Positions 36,491 through 49,273 of a stretch of 64,000 bases of DNA are shown one piece after another. A program made the translations under genes and the position numbers. Every line of letters begins with the position of its first letter. Positions within the stretch are counted from its first letter, which is position 1. Origin of the DNA: Toxorhynchites rutilus septentrionalis. Its lineage: Eukaryota; Arthropoda; Insecta; Diptera; Culicidae. A model generated the notes under the pieces. It ran no database searches. It was not told the DNA's origin and saw only the letters and a program-made list of their open reading frames with translations. Location: the NCBI RefSeq assembly GCF_029784135.1, contig NC_073746.1, forward strand, positions 63,552,763 through 63,616,762, given 5' to 3'.

Positions 36491-36803
36491 TAAATACTTG
36501 TAAGGAACCTGCTAATTGATATATCGTATACCGTGGATTATTCTTCACAAGCATCTCGATTCGATTATCATCAGTTTCGCACACAAACTTGCTGGACTAC
36601 CCAATAACTTGAGGCGTATTCCAGAAAATATTACAATTCAATGAAGAAGAGTATCGCTGCTAGAAAGACTTCTGTAAAGATAGGTCCCCGTGAATGAATT
36701 TGTTGTTCGAGTTCTTGAATAACATAAACGAAATTTTTACATCGAGAGCGGAAACTGAATCGAAACATAAAAACAATGTCGTGTATTTTTAATATTACAA
36801 CAT

Positions 36804-37320
36804 CATAATGATTGCTTCGCCAACTCGCAAGCAGATCGGTCGAACCTATATTTGATCCGATACAGGTGTTTTTTTTACATCCGTTTCTAGTGTGTATTTT
36901 TTCATCTGGTGCGCTGCGAGCGAGTAAAGCTCATAAAAAGTGGTGCGCTATCGAGACAATCCGGCAGCAAGTCACATCATCACACACGCTACACAGCAGC
37001 GGGGCAAGTAGAAGTTTATTTTCCTCTTACCTCTTCCATCATTCTGTATAGCTTCTGTGCTCGATTTATACCATTGTTTATCTTTGTGTTTATCATATCG
37101 GCAAGCGTTGGCATTAGGGGTGTTCATTTCTTACATCACCGTTGAACATTTATTGGAACTTTTTTCATTTTCAAATTACACATAATAACAAAAATTGAAA
37201 TAAATAAAATTTTCAACAATAACTAATATAGAAATATAATTTCTTTTACTAATTTATATTTTCCAAATTATTATATTCTGTTCATATCGAACAGTTGTCT
37301 ACTTCTTCGTTTCTATTAAT
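36804..37320 (+). promoter_or_regulatory. LINE 5' UTR, presumed internal promoter
   Basis: About 517 bp between the target duplication and the ORF1 ATG. A repeated word (ggtgcgctgcgag at 36908, ggtgcgctatcgag at 36942) lies here. The last 150 bp before the ATG are strongly A+T-rich. A promoter role is inferred from the family. Confidence 0.45.
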
Positions 37321-38715
37321 ATGGCAGAGGGCGGGGAGGATCCCCCACCCACGCCAAAGAATATCTCAGATAATGAACCTCCTCCTGAAGAGCAGGAGGA
37401 TGAAACAGAAGATGAGGAGGAAAATTCTGTGTACGAAATAGAAAGCTCTGAAGATGAGGAAAAAGACGAGAAGCAGGATTTTCGTCTAAAAGAATACCCT
37501 GATGGCGCCAAAGGCCCATTTATCGTATACTTTAGACGAAAATCCAAACCTCTTAACGTCATTCGCATCTCAAAAGAGTTGACACAGAAATTTTCCGAAG
37601 TTACCGAGATTACTCGGATGGGGCCAGACAAATTACGAGTTGTCGTCTCCAGCAGAACCCAAGCGAATGAAATAACGCGCTGTGATCTCTTTGCGATCGA
37701 GTATCGCGTATACGTACCCTGTTGCAACGTTGAAATAGACGGTGTAATAAACGAAAAGGGTTTGACTCGAAAAGAGATACTCGATGGTGTCGGTCGCTTC
37801 AAGAACTCTTCACTTAAAAGTGTGAAGATTCTTGCATGCGATCGACTGAAATCTGTGTCACTTAAAAATGACAAAAGAGTTCTCAATCGGACAAACTCTT
37901 TTCGTGTGACATTTGAGGGTTCCGCCCTTCCAAACTACGTTGCAATAGGTGCACTTCGTTTACCTGTTCGGTTGTTTGTACCCCGGGTAATGAAATGCAA
38001 CAAATGTATGCAACTCGGTCACACGGCCGCCTATTGTTGCAACAAAAAACGTTGCGCAGATTGTGGAGAGAGCCATGATGAGAATCCTTGCCCGAAAGAG
38101 CGCAAGTGTCTTCATTGCGGCGGGACTCCTCATGATCTTACTCAATGCCCGGTGTACATACAACGAGGGGAAAAAATCAAGTGTTCCTTAAAAGAACGTT
38201 CCAAGCGGACTTATGCTGGAATGCTTAGGAGTCCCGTTCCAACGACTCAGGACAATCCCTACTCCATTCTGCAGAACGACGAGCCTGTTGCTGACGCTCC
38301 CAATGCAGGAAGTTCCGGTACATCGCAGGGTGCCATCAGGAAAAGAAAAATTACTTCTTTTCCATCACTCCCCAGAAAGAAAACCGAAACTTCCCAAGTT
38401 GGAATGAAAACTCGAATCGAACGTGCTGAGAATAGACCGAAGCAAGTACCTCCTGGTTTAAGCGGTTCTTCTACGCACCAGGGGTCCTCAGCACTTCCCG
38501 GAGCAGCACCCAACACGTCTGCTCCTTTTTCGCGGTCGAGGCAACAGCCACAATCTGGCTTGCTTGCGCTTTCTGACCTGGTGGACAACATTTTAAATGC
38601 TTTAAATATAAACGACCCTCTTAAAAGCATAGTATTATGTTTGCTTCCGATTGTGATAACATTTTTGAAAGAAAAATGTGGTTTTTTGGCAGCGTTCATT
38701 TCCCTCGATGTCTGA
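37321..38715 (+). CDS. LINE ORF1 protein with three zinc knuckles
   Basis: A 464-residue protein expected to bind the element's RNA. It starts with an acidic stretch (residues about 15-60, rich in Glu/Asp), then a basic region with an RRM-like segment (FIVYFRRKSKPLNVI, VVSSRTQANEI). Three Cys-His knuckles follow at about residues 226-280: CNKCMQLGHTAAYC, CADCGESHDENPC and CLHCGGTPHDLTQC. The C-terminal third is Pro/Ser-rich and ends in a hydrophobic run (IVLCLLPIVITFL, about 440-455). The frame is intact from ATG to TGA. The ORF2 ATG overlaps its stop by 8 nt (ATGTCTGA), suggesting coupled re-initiation. Confidence 0.9.
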   Translation: MAEGGEDPPPTPKNISDNEPPPEEQEDETEDEEENSVYEIESSEDEEKDEKQDFRLKEYPDGAKGPFIVYFRRKSKPLNVIRISKELTQKFSEVTEITRMGPDKLRVVVSSRTQANEITRCDLFAIEYRVYVPCCNVEIDGVINEKGLTRKEILDGVGRFKNSSLKSVKILACDRLKSVSLKNDKRVLNRTNSFRVTFEGSALPNYVAIGALRLPVRLFVPRVMKCNKCMQLGHTAAYCCNKKRCADCGESHDENPCPKERKCLHCGGTPHDLTQCPVYIQRGEKIKCSLKERSKRTYAGMLRSPVPTTQDNPYSILQNDEPVADAPNAGSSGTSQGAIRKRKITSFPSLPRKKTETSQVGMKTRIERAENRPKQVPPGLSGSSTHQGSSALPGAAPNTSAPFSRSRQQPQSGLLALSDLVDNILNALNINDPLKSIVLCLLPIVITFLKEKCGFLAAFISLDV

Positions 38716-41700
38716 TTCAGGGCAAGAGGTCAAGGATTTGACCACTGTAATACAGTGGAATTGCAGAAGCATCATTCCTAAACTAGATCAGTTTAATATT
38801 TAGTTCACAGCTCTAACTGTGATGTATTTTCTCTCTGTGAAACATGGCTTTCTTCAGCCGATGAGCTGAATTTCCACGATTTCAACATTATTCGCCTCGA
38901 TCGAAATGACTCGTTTGGTGGCGTACTATTGGGGATTAAAAAATGTCACTCCTTCTATAGAGTCACTCTCCCATCGATGACAGGCATTGAAGTTGTTGCT
39001 TGCCAGACACAAATCAATGGCAAAGACCTCTGCATTGCTTCGATATATATCCCTCCCAGAACTACGGTAGGTCGCCATCAGTTCTTTGATACTATCGAGC
39101 CAATGCCGGAGCCGCGGTTAATCTTAGGTGATTTCAACTCCCATGGAACAGCATGGGGATCACTCTACGATGACAACCGTGCCACTTTGATTTATGATCT
39201 GTGCGACAACTTCAAATTGACAGTTTTGAATACTGGGGAAGCAACCAGAATAGCCAACCCTCCTGCACGGGCAAACATGCTAGACATATCTCTATGCTCT
39301 TCTTCGTTATCCCTGGATTGCATGTGGAAGGTAATCCAAGATCCCCACGGTAGTGATCACCTACCAATAATTTTATCGATCGCTAATGAATCAAGCTTTC
39401 GTGAGTCAGTCAATATTTCGTATGACCTCACGAAAAATATTGACTGGAGAACATTAGCGGAAATAATATCTGAAGCAATTGTTTCAATGCATGAACTTCC
39501 TCCACTCGAAAAGTATAACTTTATATCGAGTTTGATTTACGAAAGCGCACTTCAAGCTCAAAAGAAACGTGTACCGGCTACCACTTTCCGACGTCGTCCT
39601 CCATCACTTTGGTGGGACAGGGAGTGTTCAAAGGTCTACCTTGAAAAATCATCCGCTTTCAAAAAATTCAGGAAAACTGGATTAGTGGAATGGTTTCTAA
39701 AGTACCAAGCTCTAGAAGCCAAACTAAAAGGTTTGATTAAAGCAAAAAAGCGTGGATATTGGCGGAAGTTCGTCAATGGTTTGTCAAGGGAGACCGCTAT
39801 GAGCACTCTTTGGAATACGGCTAGGAAAATGCGTGGCTGGAACCATACAAACGAAAGTGAGGAATACTCTGACCGTTGGATTTTTAACTTTGCAAGGAAG
39901 GTTTGCCCCGACACCGTTCCTGCACAAAACGTCGTACGCGACATTCCACTTCAAAGCGATTATGAGAATTTTTCGATGGTGGAATTCTTAATTGCCCTTC
40001 TCTCATGTAACAATTCAGCTCCGGGGTCGGACAAGAATAAATTCAACTTGTTGAAAAATCTTCCCGACTTGGCAAAACAGCGTTTGCTGAACTTGTTCAA
40101 CAAGTTTCTGGAGCTGAATATTGTCCCGCATGACTGGAGACAAGTGAGAGTGATAGCCATACGGAAACCCAACAAGCCGGCTAGCGATCACAACTCGTAT
40201 AGGCCGATTTCAATGTTATCCTGTATTCGTAAATTGTTAGAGAAAATGATTCTACTTCGTTTGGACAAGTGGGTCGAAACGAACAATTTGCTGTCAAATA
40301 CGCAGTTTGGCTTCCGCCGAGGTAAAGGGACAAATGATTGTCTCGCGCTGCTATCTTCTGAAATCCAAATCGCATTTGCTCGCAAAGAACAAATGACTTC
40401 CGTTTTTCTCGATATCAAAGGGGCATTTGATTCAGTTTCCATGGAAATTCTCTCAGAGAAGCTTCATAATCGTGGACTTTCATCAATTCTCAATCATTTC
40501 CTGTACAATTTACTGTCAGAAAAGCACATGATTTTCTCTCATGGCAGCTCGAAATCTTCTCGTTACAGTTTTATGGGCCTACCACAAGGCTCCTGCCTAA
40601 GCCCCCTCTTGTACAGTTTTTACGTCAATGATATGGATGATTGTCTAACTAGAGACTGCACGTTGAGACAACTTGCAGACGATGGAGTTATTTCCATCAC
40701 GGGTACTAATCCCGTCGTTCTGCAAAAGTCGTTGCAAGATACCCTGAACAATCTGTTCACGTGGGCCCTCAAGCTGGGTATCGAATTCTCTACGAAGAAA
40801 ACTGAAATGGTCGTTTTTTCTAGGAAGCACGAACCCGCCCAATTCCAGCTTCACCTATCCGGCAAAACGATCCAACACTCTATGTTTTTCAAATACCTGG
40901 GTGTATATTTTGATTCTAAGTGTACCTGGGGGAGACACATTGCGTATTTGAAACAGAAATGCCAGCAAAGAATCAATTTTCTCCAAACAATTACCGGAAC
41001 ATGGTGGGGTGCCCATCCAGGAGACCTCATTCAGTTGTACAAAACAACCATATTATCAGTGCTAGAATATGGCAGTTTTTGCTTCCGATCAGCTGCCAGG
41101 ATTCATATTCTCAAGCTGGAGAGAATACAATATCGTTGCCTGCGTATAGCCATGGGGTGTTTGCATTCGACACATACGATGAGTCTCGAAGTTTTGGCAG
41201 GAGTACCCCCGCTTACTCTTCGGTTCACAGAATTATCCTACAGATTTCTCATCCGTTGCAAGATCATGAATCCATTGGTGATTGATAACTTCGAAAATCT
41301 ACTCCAACTGACTCCTCAGTCAAGTTTTATGTCTTTATACCATGAGTACCTTACCCACGACGTGCACCCTTCACCAGGCATCTCCAACCAAGTTTGCTTC
41401 CCATACTTCTGCAATTCCTCTGTCATTTTTGATCTGTCCATGCGACAAAAAATCCATGGAATCCCAGATCACCTACGCTCCGATTCTATTCCGCCGATAT
41501 TTTCGGCAGAATATGGGAAAGTTAGATCTGATAAAATGTTCTTTACTGACGGTTCATTCATAAACGGGTCCACTGGCTTCGGCATCTTCAATGAAAATTC
41601 CAGTGCCTCTTTCAAACTCAAAGATCCTTGTTCCGTGTATGTCGCTGAACTGGGTGCGATATATTACGCATTAGGGATCATTGAAACATTGCCCATCGAT

Positions 41701-42387
41701 CACTATTTTATTTTTTCAGACAGTCTCAGCTCAATAGAGGCAATCCGCTCAATGAAAGTTGATAAACGCTCATCTTATTTCCTAACAAGAATAAGACAAC
41801 TATTGAGTGTTTTGGTCGAAAAATTATTCAAGATTACCTTAGCATGGGTTCCCTCTCATTGCTCGATACCGGGGAATGAGAAAGCGGACTCGCTAGCTAA
41901 GGTGGTCGCTTCAGAAGGCACACTTTTTGAAAGGCAAATTGCTTATAATGAATTTTTCCACATTCCTCGTCAGAATACGCTCGTAAGTTGGCAGCGCATG
42001 TGGAGTGAAGATGAGTTCGGTCGTTGGTTACACACGATTATCCCTAAGGTCTCGACGAGTGCATGGTTCAAGGGATTGAATGTAGGTCGTGATTTCATTC
42101 GCGTGATATCTCGGCTTATGTCCAATCACTACAACCTAAACGCGCATCTCTATCGCATTGGGCTCGCAGCAAACAATCTTTGTGATTGTGGCGATGGCTA
42201 CCACGACATCGAGCATGTTGTCTGGTCGTGTATCCGGTTCCATGCTGCTCGCTCTCAGCTCTCTAGAGTACTGAGAGCACAAGGCAGACAATCGGATATC
42301 CCCGTCCGGGATATCTTAGGTAGCCGTGATCCTGATCTTCTGCTTCATCTATACCTGTTCCTCAGAAACGCCGATGTCAACGTTTAA
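38708..42387 (+). pseudogene. LINE ORF2: endonuclease, reverse transcriptase, RNase H; one frameshift
   Basis: ORF2 opens with VIQWNCRSIIPKLDQF (endonuclease start) from the ATG at 38708. A one-base loss near 38798 shifts the frame, and everything from about 38800 on is open in the new frame to 42387. The order is: APE endonuclease (LILGDFNSHG, GSDHLPI), reverse transcriptase (YRPISMLSC, FGFRRGKGTND, VFLDIKGAFDSV, GLPQGSCLSPLLY, LADDGVI at about 40675), RNase H (MFFTDGSF at about 41536, YVAELGAIYYAL, FSDSLSSIEAI, AWVPSHCSIPGNEKADSLA), then CDCGDGYHDIEHVVWSC. All catalytic Asp positions are present. The RT box is LADD rather than the usual YADD/FADD. With only this break visible, the copy looks young. 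Confidence 0.9.
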
Positions 42388-42908
42388 TGATGTTTCCTTC
42401 GTTGTGTCCCCGTTTCATATCCCTCCTATCCAAACGATAAACTTTTACTTAGTCGCGGCAATACATACACACACTCTTTACAGATACACGGGCCAAAGGT
42501 TGTGCAGTCCACTGATCATTCAACAAGAGCCAAAGGTTGTACCGCTTATGACAACTCTACACGAGCTGATGATTGCGCCGGCTAGTGACCATTCTATCCT
42601 GGATTCCTCGAGTCGAGAAAGACGCACCACGCTAGATATGGGGTACAGACTAGGGGGGCGTTGCTGATTAATGGTCAGCTGCATCCCAATAGCAGGTATC
42701 CCGTGTCGGGCACACGTACAGACTGCAACATACCAATTAAGAGAACACTTGTAATACTAACCTCGAGCCAACCGCGAGTAATCGGTTACATATTACTAAC
42801 ATAGTTGTAAGCAAACATTGTAGAAAAATTGAACTCCAGGCCCCGTTAGGCTGACGCCATATGAGCCTTAATAAAAATATATATTTTGGATAAAAAAAAA
42901 AAAAAAAA
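42388..42908 (+). other. LINE 3' UTR and poly(A) tail
   Basis: About 500 bp after ORF2 with no long open frame except a 113-codon overlap frame (42326-42667) that is not supported. AATAAA at about 42870, then 17 A residues end the element. Confidence 0.8.
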
Positions 42909-43229
42909 CATTACAACATGCTTTGGTGGCATCTGAATCCTGCCGATAATAGCGTCCCAATTCTGATCGTTAATGATAACGCAATATTTTTCAAAATCAA
43001 TGAAAATAAATCGATCGCTCTCAGCTCATGTGCAATACTCTCTGAATACAAATTTCAGCAAAGAATTTCAACGATATGAAGAAATATAAAATTTCCACCG
43101 CTCAGATAGTACTGAGACAGCAGAAATATGGATAAATTATCTTTCAATCCAGAATATTTTTCATATATTGTTGAATACAGATATATTTTGTATATGTAGA
43201 TGTATATTTGTTTTTCAAAATATTTATTA

Positions 43230-43342
43230 GTGTCCACGTGGATGTAATCTATACCCCCTCCCCTCTCACAGTGGGCAAACGTGGACATTTTCGTAACCCC
43301 TACCCCTCCTAAAGTTGTCCACGTGGTATGTGGACAGCCCCT
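43230..43342 (-). repeat. Transposon terminus, right-facing copy
   Basis: Ends ...CACGTGGTATGTGGACAGCC plus CCT at 43342, the reverse complement of the terminus at 33546. C-rich runs and GTGGACATTTTCG lie inside it as in the other copy. No convincing target duplication links the two. Confidence 0.55.
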
Positions 43343-43639
43343 GACGAATGTCATGCCAACTAGACAGGCCGTTGGCAGCGCCATCTCAGATGGCAGTGAA
43401 ACGTTGTGGGTGTAATCACATGGGTCTTTGTATATTTGCATATTTGAAATATTCAAGAAAGAATTATAGTACATTTTTAAAAAGGTAAAAAAAAGTCTTA
43501 ATTTTTTACAAAACAATTTTAAGCCAAAAATTATGATGCCTACAAAATTCTGATCAAAGGACAAAATTTAGGAAATTTTTCAAATTTTCAAAAATACCAA
43601 GAATTGTTTAAAAATTTTTGCTAAAGAAAAAAATATTTT

Positions 43640-44345
43640 AAAAATTAAAATTTATTTTTCTCAAAAACGTATTTTTAGTCGTCCATACATTGGAAGATGG
43701 GCACTTTTACAGGGAAAAAGTTTCTCTAACAACAACTTTATCATGTTTTCTTTGAAAATATTACAACTAATCCTAATTTTGTTTAAAGTCAAGATAGCGA
43801 TATAGTGTATTAAACAATTGTTTATAGTTTCTGGAATATGATGCATTTTTGTATGAACACTCCTGAAAAAAAAGTTTTACTCCTAACATTTTTGTGTGTA
43901 AATTCTTGGACCCTCCAAGAAACTCCAAAACGTCGCGTTGGGCGACGAACGTGTTAACTCCAAGCATGGCATGCTGTAACTTCGTGAAAAATCAACGCAA
44001 ATCGATGGGATATGCATCATTTCGAGGCTACAACTTTCAAGTATTAGTACTTTTTACTAACATATTTTTACCTTGGTTTGTTAAGGTGTGGAGGACAACA
44101 ATACCTAGAGGAAATAAAAAAAAATCCCTTTTTTTTCGTAGATTTTGTGGACTAACACGATTTTTGCTAACCAACCTAATAGAAAATCCAATTAACCAGC
44201 TTTCGTTTGGTTCCAAGAACGTTTCTGTAGGACCTTTCCATACAAAGATATTTCAGTTTGAATGAAAAATTACCCCTTCGTCTTTGATGATGAATCATTC
44301 AAAAAATAACCATCGTAACGCAAATCTAAATTTTGAAAACTCCAA
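43640..44345 (+). repeat. Dispersed repeat, longer copy
   Basis: Words ctcaaaaacgtattttt (43655), gattttgtggactaacac (about 44142), tgtaggacctttccatacaa (44227) and ttaccccttcg (44270) recur in reverse and in the same relative order at 62935-63115. A small stem (cgtcgc gttgg gcgacg) lies at about 43932. A 123-codon frame here is unrecognised. Confidence 0.6.
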
Positions 44346-44349
44346 TAAA

Positions 44350-46860
44350 TTCTGCACAAGGATAATTTGTTACTTTGACAAAAAAATTATTTAAATTTTT
44401 TGCATCGATTTCAAAAATGTGCCAAAAACGAATTTTTCTAGTGCTTTTCAAAATTTGCTGCTACGCTACTGTCAGAACTCACCATAAGTGGATGGATTCA
44501 GGTTGTTCCTTCAAGACTGTCATATCCCTGTTCCTGTTCGTCTCGAAATGTAGAATTTATCATCACATCATTCACAGGAGTATTTTGAAAATAGTTCTCA
44601 AAACACATATTTTTTGTTGTTATGAATCGTTTGATCGCACGATTCTTCATAGATAACACGCGCAGATCACTCAATCGATCCCTTTCCCGCCTATCTGTCG
44701 TTGTCATCGAATTGAATCATCGCACAGTTTCAACACTCGTTGTTTTTACATTAATAATCGTCGTTGTTTTGTCAGTATCTGTCCGCCGGATAATGGTACA
44801 ATATTTATCACTTTGTTAACTTTTTAATCGCCGCATGAGAAGTGGTGCGGAAAAATGCTTTCACAGAGCGAAAATTCATCTTACAAGATAAATACTCTGC
44901 GCAATGAAATGATCCGTCCACACACATGCCAACGGCTATCAAAACCTGGCTCCTCACAAACTCACGACCATGGTCCCCGCCAATCGGAACCAGAAGGGAA
45001 ATTTGAACCGGGGTCACCCCATTACCGGGTATTATTCTATCACATAATTCAAAATAATTCATACAAAATTGTTGACGCACGAGAGGTATTCTGGTGCCGT
45101 GTACCGACTTTGTTTTCATAATTTCGAATGTCATCAAAACAAAGCCGAGTGGGAAAATAGAAGGAACGGTTCTGGCCCGCGCGAAGGAATCCGCCCAAAT
45201 GACAGATCACATCAAACCGTTCGCTCGATTCTTCCTTTGGTTGGGTTTGAATTTGTGGGAGGCAATGGGGCGCGGCATCCCGGTCGGAAAACATGTGATG
45301 ATGGGTTCTTAAAAACGGTACCGAATGGTGCCGGTAGGGAATTCACTTTGAAAGTGTCGCTTACTCAACAAATCAGTGGCGGACACCGGCAGCGGGAAAA
45401 TATAAACATCACACGGTGTGTGAGAAGTGGAAATTTATTTTTTATTCACCTCTCCGCCGCGTCGCGCAATGGATCTCCACACTCGCTGCTATTTCTACTG
45501 GCAAACACTGCGCTTAGCAGACAATCAATTATATTTATTATCATCTTGTTCTTAAAAATAGACGACTTTCATGACTCTCTGGCTCACTGTTTTTTTTTTG
45601 TCCATTCCGTCCCGTGATGTGGCTTTGATACGCACGGAATGAAATTAACTTGGTCATAAAAGTGGCAGTGTTTCAGGCAGGAGTTTACGTCGGCACTTTG
45701 CAGGAACAGCAAGTTCTCGGACGTGTCCTCCAACGTGTCAAGTGCAAAGAATCTTCGAAATGCTCCCGATTATTTAGTATCATTTAAGTCGAGTGAGGGA
45801 TTTGTTTATTTCAAAATAGTATCGTTTAGAGGAATGAAAGGTGATAAAAATTATTTGTGTTGAGATGACAGCACAGGAATTCCATTATCTGACTATTCCC
45901 CTGTGATGCTGACTTCGACAGTGAAACTTGTTTTAGTCAACCAGAGCGTTTGTTCTGTTAGAACAGTAAAACTTACTTGGTAATAAACGTTTTGTTGAAA
46001 ATCGTTGAATTATGTAATCCATTCAGTAATTTTACCATTAGTTTTCTATGTTTCAACAATTATACATTTTTCATTATAATTAGCTTAAGCTGGAGATACA
46101 TAACCTAGAACTGTCTCAATGTAGAAAATCATAACAGAAACAGAATCTAGTATCCTGAAAATCCTATTCAATTTGAACGAGAAAAGAATCACCAATATCT
46201 GGGTGATGGGGATGATTAGGACGAACAAATTCAAGTAAGACTAACCTCTCTTTACTACTGACAATCAGGTGGCGTTGTTGGCGTTGGTTTTAGGCATCAT
46301 GATGGCCAACCTACAGAGCGCTCTGCAATGTCGGGTCGTTTATGTAGTGTGCATAGTAGATGTGCGGCCAGATTCGAGATGGTCGATGACGACGTTCACT
46401 TCCGGTCGGTTAGGTGTTTACAGCAGGATGATATTATCGATACGCAATGATGGCTGCTGACGAGAGTCACGTGGGCTAAAACTTTCTGGTGATGGATTTC
46501 TGGTCCTTTGGATAGGCGACGGATTTCTCCTACTTTGAATACCCGATGATCAACCGTCGAAAAAGTCGTCCACTAACTACGGGCTATTGGCTGGGGCCCC
46601 TACAGACGAACAAGATGAATCAGCAAGCAGCTGATTACCAAACGGTTACATAAAATGACTCAGGGATGATGGCTTTGATCCTCATTGGATCCACAAACGT
46701 TGATTTATAATTGAAAATATTATAAGCAAATATTCTTCAACTTTGACTGTTCCACTATGAGGTCACTTTGTAAACGGCACAAAGAGCCTCAAATCGTATC
46801 GCGAAAACACAAAAAGATGATACTGGCGCGACGAAATCGTGTCACATAACAGTGTATTGG
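44350..46860. other. Intergenic, possibly non-repetitive host DNA; no gene recognised
   Basis: 44800-45640 is less A+T-rich and carries overlapping frames of up to 182 codons in several phases, so phase gives no guide. No domain, splice-consistent exon chain or RNA gene could be supported. Confidence 0.4.
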
Positions 46861-48840
46861 CTAAACTTTCCATATAATCGCTAAACTGTTACATGATAAA
46901 CTATCTAAACCAGGCCTTTTTGAGAAAATTCTCCCCGTTTATCGAAGAATATTCTAGCTTAACCCTCTAAAACCCAACTTTTTTATTTACGTGAAAAAAC
47001 TATAGTAGATCATATTTTTGATGAGAAAATCGAGAAACCTAGCGGCAATTTTTTAATGTCACGGATTTTTTATTTATACTGCAAAACCAGTAATCCACCT
47101 TATGGCGTGGTTGAGTATCTGGTCGAAAAAAATCATTTTATTTTGAACTGCTCGTAGTAATTATTCCTTAATGATGGAAAGCATAAAAGCAATTCCGGAG
47201 TTTCTGTAAAATGATTAATTCTGTCATGCCTGACATCAGAGGGTGGAACATACGCTCGCTTAGAAGTCGTCTTCAGGATCTACTTCGTCATGTCCCCATA
47301 CTGTGCTGGAAAGCAAACCTATAAAAAAACACAAAAATATACTCAATTTCTGCAATACAGCAGTAAATGATTTTGGTTTGTCCAGTCGAAATTGTGATCA
47401 TGGTGTGTCCACTTTTTTGAATGCTCTCATTCAGCACACATTTGTCAAATCAGGTTTCGAATATTTCAAAACATAAAAATAAAATTTTCTTTTTCATGAT
47501 TTACAGTAGTTTTATAGTATGTTTTTACGGAAGCACATGTTTTAAAGGATTATAAAATACACCTGCTATTGGTGTCAATGCGCTCCTTATTCGCGATAAC
47601 TTTTAATCGATCACCAGATGATTATTTCGCACGTATTCAGACCTTTTCTGGATTATAACACTTACAAATATTGTAAACATCATGCTTGCACACCATTTGT
47701 ATCAGATTTACATTGCTAAACCATTAAATTAACGCAGTTTGATGATCTATTTCTGATTATGAGTTGTCCAATTCAATAATGTTGTTTTGTCCACATGATT
47801 TCTATGGCAACCGGACAAACCATGATCAGAGGTGGTCAAAACATGATCATAATTTCTCTTTAAGGAAAACCGTTAAAAAACATAAAAATTTGAATATTGT
47901 CAACGCCTTATGGTAGTATTAGCAACTAGAGACTTGGGGCTTTTCAACAAACCCAAACTCGTATCGATTATATGGGATTTTCATGAAGAAAAATCGATTT
48001 GTATTTACTAGTTGCGTAAAAACACCCCAAATCGGACAAACCAAGATCATTTACGCTACTTCAGCAGGAGTCGGATTTTTTTTCGTCGGGTTATGGTTTT
48101 TACCGAAAAACTGTTATTTTTTGTTACCATAACAACAAAGCTTGATGTCGTACATAAAATACTAATCAAAATTAACTTACCGAACAATTTCCCCAAAAAT
48201 GAAATGTTCAGAAAATGAGTTTGTTTTTCGTATAGAGTGCGCGACCGAAATCGAAATATTTTTTCTTTCCTCATTTTATTTCGAATTTCTGACTTTCGAC
48301 ATAAGAAGTATTTTATTTTGAAAGACAGGAACCAACTAACATAAAACCAATGTGTTTGTATAATACATGAAAGTATTTTGATGACGTGCTAGTGTGGGTG
48401 AACATCGAAAATAATGTCTAAATAATTTTTAAAAAAATCCGTGAAGCCTAACTAACTGTTGTTCAAGATATAGAACGATTTTTACTATAAAAAAAAAATA
48501 GTACATTTTTCAGAAAACCATCGTCAAATCGAATATATTTTTAGTGTGCGGTTCAATGATCACATGGTGGTGATAAAGTTAACAAATACACATATCATGC
48601 CAAATGGGATAGATTTTTACGTGATTTCTTATCTAAATTAGTTCAAAACATGATTGAAATGGAAGGTAGGGGAAGTGTGGGTAATATGGACAGGTGGTTG
48701 ATTTGTATAGCTACAATTTGAATTTCAAAATTCTGTTAATGGGACCATGTTCTACATGTTATTCTATAATATTTAATGCACCCTAAAACAAATATTACCT
48801 CAAAATTAAGTCCCAGAGTGCCGATATTGGAGAAAAAAAA
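46860..48840. other. A+T-rich, repeat-like DNA without genes
   Basis: Short open frames only. The ccctctaaaacccaacttttt start (46965) and the ttgtccactt...catgatca words look repeat-derived, but no termini or coding are recognisable. Confidence 0.35.
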
Positions 48841-48842
48841 AT

Positions 48843-49165
48843 TTTCGAATGTCACTAGATCTCGACGTTTCATGCAATTTTAATACATTTGGCATCAAAA
48901 TTTTTTTTTCGAAAACCCAGATTCTTTTTATTCCCCCCTTGGGTGAATTTTCGATTTTCAAAAAATTCAAACTTTGTCCGCTTTGCGCCACTCTCCCTTA
49001 AGTTTCGAATGACACTAGATCTCATGACACGTTTCATGCAATTTTAATACATTTGGCATCAAAACATTTTTTTCGAAAACCCCGATTTTCTTTACTCCCC
49101 CCTTGGGTGATTTTTCGATTTTCGAAAAACTCAAACTTTGTCCGCTTTGCGCCACTCTCCCTTAG
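48843..49165 (+). repeat. 160-bp tandem duplication (two units)
   Basis: tttcgaatg-cactagatctc starts at 48843 and again at 49003. Both units continue through gtttcatgcaattttaatac, atttggcatcaaaa, ccccccttgggtg and ctttgtccgctttgcgccac. Units differ by small substitutions and an 8-bp insertion (atgacacg). Confidence 0.85.
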
Positions 49166-49273
49166 GTTCGATTAAGCTGATATTTTGCATAGGGTGTTTT
49201 TTCGAGGTGATGAACATTTTTTATGGGGTAACTTCTTGAAATTCGAGATGACCATTTTCATTGGCACCCTAGT

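Larger units (their letters stand above)
36804..42908 (+). mobile_element. Full-length LINE (I-clade-like, RNase H-bearing) with 10-bp target duplication
   Basis: The 10-base ATTACAACAT is found at 36794-36803 and again at 42910-42919, directly after a 17-nt poly(A) tail (42892-42908). Inside are a 5' UTR of about 517 bp, ORF1 (37321-38715), ORF2 (38708-42387) and a 3' UTR of about 500 bp with AATAAA near the end. The zinc-knuckle ORF1 with an APE-EN/RT/RNase H ORF2 is the plan of I-like and LOA-like clades. In mosquitoes an I-clade family (MosquI) is known, but I cannot confirm identity. Confidence 0.85.

Noticed and set aside
33546..43342. Single giant transposon between the two inward-facing termini
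   Set aside because: No target duplication at the outer edges and the content is a mix of independent elements. Kept only as a low-interest observation.
45069..45617. 182-codon open frame
   Set aside because: Several frames overlap in both strands, there is no domain and no splice logic. Not supported as a gene.
44800..45640. Host gene exon cluster
   Set aside because: The base composition is suggestive, but no exon chain or domain could be built.
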